Assembly (NCBI GenBank): GCA_963728975.1
Contig: CAVSMF010000005.1
Span: forward strand, 124,001 to 188,000
Direction of reading: 5' to 3'
Length of the DNA: 64,000 nucleotides
DNA from: DATFCK01 sp963728975
GTDB lineage: Bacteria > Verrucomicrobiota > Verrucomicrobiia > Chthoniobacterales > UBA10450
Shown here: piece by piece, positions 62,538-64,000 of the stretch
Layout of the letters: each line of letters begins with the position of its first letter
How positions within the stretch are numbered: position 1 is the first letter of the stretch
The notes under the pieces: model-generated
Seen by the model: the letters and a program-made list of their open reading frames with translations, nothing else
Told to the model about the DNA's origin: nothing
The model's database searches: none
Position numbers and translations under genes: made by a program

Positions 62538-62787
62538 CGGGGGAGCTATCAGGCGGGAGGCCAACATCGGGTCATCCGCGGTTTAGGTGCAAGGGTTTTT
62601 CGAGGGAACCAAGGAGACGAGGGTTTAAAAAGGGGGGGGCTTGGGGCGGGTTGCGGCCGGCAGCGATATGGCGGGGCATGGCACATGGCGGAGTGGCGGT
62701 CGCGGCGGGGGGTGAAACCACAGGGATTTGCCGGGGTTTTCGGCGGCTTCGGGAAAGGCAGGCACGGCTGCTGCTATAACCCAGAGC

Positions 62788-63759
62788 ATGCCCCACAAAT
62801 ACCATAATTATCTGCATTTACTCGCAGTAGCGGTCGCGCTCTGTTTCCCCCTGGTTGCCCCAGCGCGGGCCGCTACCTCTATTTCGCTCACTTGGAACGG
62901 CAGCTCCGACCCCGAAGTCACCGGCTATAACGTGTTTTACGGCACCAATTCCGGCAATTATACGGCCTCGCTTAACGTCGGAAATTCAACTACCGCTACC
63001 CTCCCTGCGCTCACCAGCGGCGCCACTTACTTCGCCGTTGTTACTGCCTACAACGCGGCAAATCTCCAGAGCCTCCCTTCCAACGAAATCTCGTTCACAG
63101 TCCCAGAGAACATACCGCCCGCGGTGGCGCTGACTAGTCCGCAATCCGGGGCTTCTTTTAACAGTTCAACGCCGATTTCACTCTCCGCGACTGCCTCCGA
63201 TCCAGACGGCTCAATTACCAAAGTGGAATTCTACGCCGACACCACATTGGTGGGCCAGGATATGAACTCCCCCTACGCTGCCACCTGGAATAGTCCGTCA
63301 TCCGGAAACCATCTTCTTACCGCTGTTGCCTACGACGACTCTGGCACGGCAGTTCGGTCCTCGGGTGTTGCCATCAGTGTGCTGGGTTCTACCACCGGTC
63401 CGACCCCGACACCCGCAACCGCCTCGAACCGGAGAATGAACGTGCTCGCGCCCCGCAACAGGGTCAAAGCAGGCGGCAGAGCCCGGTTCAAAATTGTGGC
63501 ATCGAGCCCGGACCGGTCGCAAACCACTGTGGTCAACTACACAGTCGGCGGCACGGCCACGTCCGGGGTAGATTTCATGCAAGGCGACCTGAGCGGGCAA
63601 GCCGTCATTCCGGCTGGCGCTCGCAGCGCAAATCTCATAGTGAATACATTGAGAGTTCCCGGCGCAACCACCAGACAAAGCTTGATGATTACCCTTCTTC
63701 CCGGCAGCGGTTATACGCTCGGACAGCAAACCGCCAATGTGACCATTGTTGGTCGCTAG
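62788..63759 (+). CDS. secreted protein with fibronectin type III and Ig-like domains
   Basis: About 323 residues. The signal peptide YLHLLAVAVALCFPLVAPARA ends near residue 28 (read in two pieces). Residues about 30-118 are fibronectin type III-like (SISLTWNGSSDPEVTGYNVF). Residues about 120-200 are a Big_9/Ig-like domain (VALTSPQSGASFNSSTPISL). After a Thr/Pro linker the last 110 residues are Calx-beta-like (GRARFKIVASSPDRSQTTVV). It has no visible PEP-CTERM tail. The frame is open from 62728, but ATG 62788 precedes the signal peptide. Likely a surface or extracellular binding protein. Confidence 0.8.
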   Translation: MPHKYHNYLHLLAVAVALCFPLVAPARAATSISLTWNGSSDPEVTGYNVFYGTNSGNYTASLNVGNSTTATLPALTSGATYFAVVTAYNAANLQSLPSNEISFTVPENIPPAVALTSPQSGASFNSSTPISLSATASDPDGSITKVEFYADTTLVGQDMNSPYAATWNSPSSGNHLLTAVAYDDSGTAVRSSGVAISVLGSTTGPTPTPATASNRRMNVLAPRNRVKAGGRARFKIVASSPDRSQTTVVNYTVGGTATSGVDFMQGDLSGQAVIPAGARSANLIVNTLRVPGATTRQSLMITLLPGSGYTLGQQTANVTIVGR

Positions 63760-63858
63760 CGGAAACTAATCACCAAATCTGTCCGGTCCTGGGGTCGAAG
63801 AAAGTTCGCACCTGGTATCGCAGCGACCCGTCGACCCGGCATCCTCCGAAGCCGCTCT

Positions 63859-64000
63859 CAGAAGATTGAGCGCGGCACGTAAATGACATCTCCATCCCTG
63901 ACATAAAAGGGACGCGTCGTCTGACCACTCACCGTCGGCCTGAGATCGAGGACCTGGGTGTGCTGGGCGCCATTCATTAACCGGACTAGATGCACATTTC
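63859..64000 (-). CDS. C-terminus of a Wza-like polysaccharide export protein (partial)
   Basis: Read on the minus strand from the right edge, the frame gives VRLMNGAQHTQVLDLRPTVS and RPFYVRDGDVIYVPRSIF, then a stop at 63859. The DGDVIYVPRS pattern is characteristic of the SLBB/Poly_export outer-membrane exporters (Wza, GumB, EpsA). Only the last 46 residues are in the window. With the NusG-like and TPR genes it suggests a polysaccharide locus continuing to the right. The 99-base gap 63760-63858 holds no gene. Confidence 0.78.

Overview
The window looks like a moderately GC-rich chromosomal segment of a Verrucomicrobiota-type bacterium, perhaps a soil Chthoniobacterales/Spartobacteria relative. 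This rests on remembered family resemblance (CxxC/DUF255 protein, GH133 debranching enzyme beside treZ, DUF1802, KARW-type basic protein, long-form aromatic amino acid hydroxylase); no search was run. Most genes are chromosomal housekeeping or cell-envelope genes. No rRNA, CRISPR array or full insertion sequence is visible.

Layout. 1-6.7 kb: partial membrane protein, lepB, lepA, an FHA protein, a repeat array, HAD phosphatase, STAS protein. 6.8-12.5 kb: lipopolysaccharide/glycan assembly (two GT4 enzymes, a GT9 heptosyltransferase-like enzyme, an MsbA-like exporter). 12.5-13.2 kb: four 172-bp tandem repeats. 13.3-22 kb: DUF1802, PHP, DUF1330, a frameshifted DUF255 protein, TSUP permease, DUF309, two CNNM/CBS proteins. 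22-29.4 kb: a large inverted repeat, a MITE-like element, fabG, a decayed hybrid histidine kinase and a decayed Gfo/Idh oxidoreductase. 29.4-31.1 kb: holB and tmk. 31.2-35 kb: EVE protein, deacetylase, and a PHP-glycosyltransferase fusion. 35.9-41.8 kb: upp, treZ, GH133, L,D-transpeptidase. 41.8-50.4 kb: methyltransferase and UbiA-like protein, then a phenylalanine/tyrosine catabolic and pterin-cofactor locus. 50.5-56.4 kb: argG, pfk, D,D-carboxypeptidase, lipoprotein, DUF2062, DUF72. 56.5-57.5 kb: tRNA-fMet, tRNA-Asn and two tandem GIY-YIG cassettes that carry copies of the tRNA 3' end. 57.5-64 kb: a NusG-like factor, a giant TPR lipoprotein, a fibronectin-type secreted protein and the C-terminus of a Wza-like export protein, suggesting the edge of an exopolysaccharide locus.

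How genes work together. At 43.3-50.4 kb, phenylalanine hydroxylase makes tyrosine, and 4-hydroxyphenylpyruvate dioxygenase plus homogentisate dioxygenase degrade its transamination product. GTP cyclohydrolase I, a three-domain PTPS protein and an SDR could supply the tetrahydrobiopterin-type cofactor that the hydroxylase needs. The tyrosine aminotransferase and carbinolamine dehydratase are not in the window.

The most striking feature is a family of short palindromic elements. They begin with GTAG or GTGG, end with CTAC or CCAC, and usually contain two small hairpins with loops of about 3 nt. The ends are conserved but the stem sequences differ strongly from copy to copy. They lie between genes and also inside genes: one is an exact 19-codon in-frame insert in argG, three are in the DUF255 gene, several supply TAG stop codons through their GTAG end, and two abut start codons. 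They resemble GTAG-type REP sequences, but no REP-associated transposase is in the window. Several genes carry single-base frameshifts in short homopolymers; these could be sequencing errors or real decay and need read-level checking.
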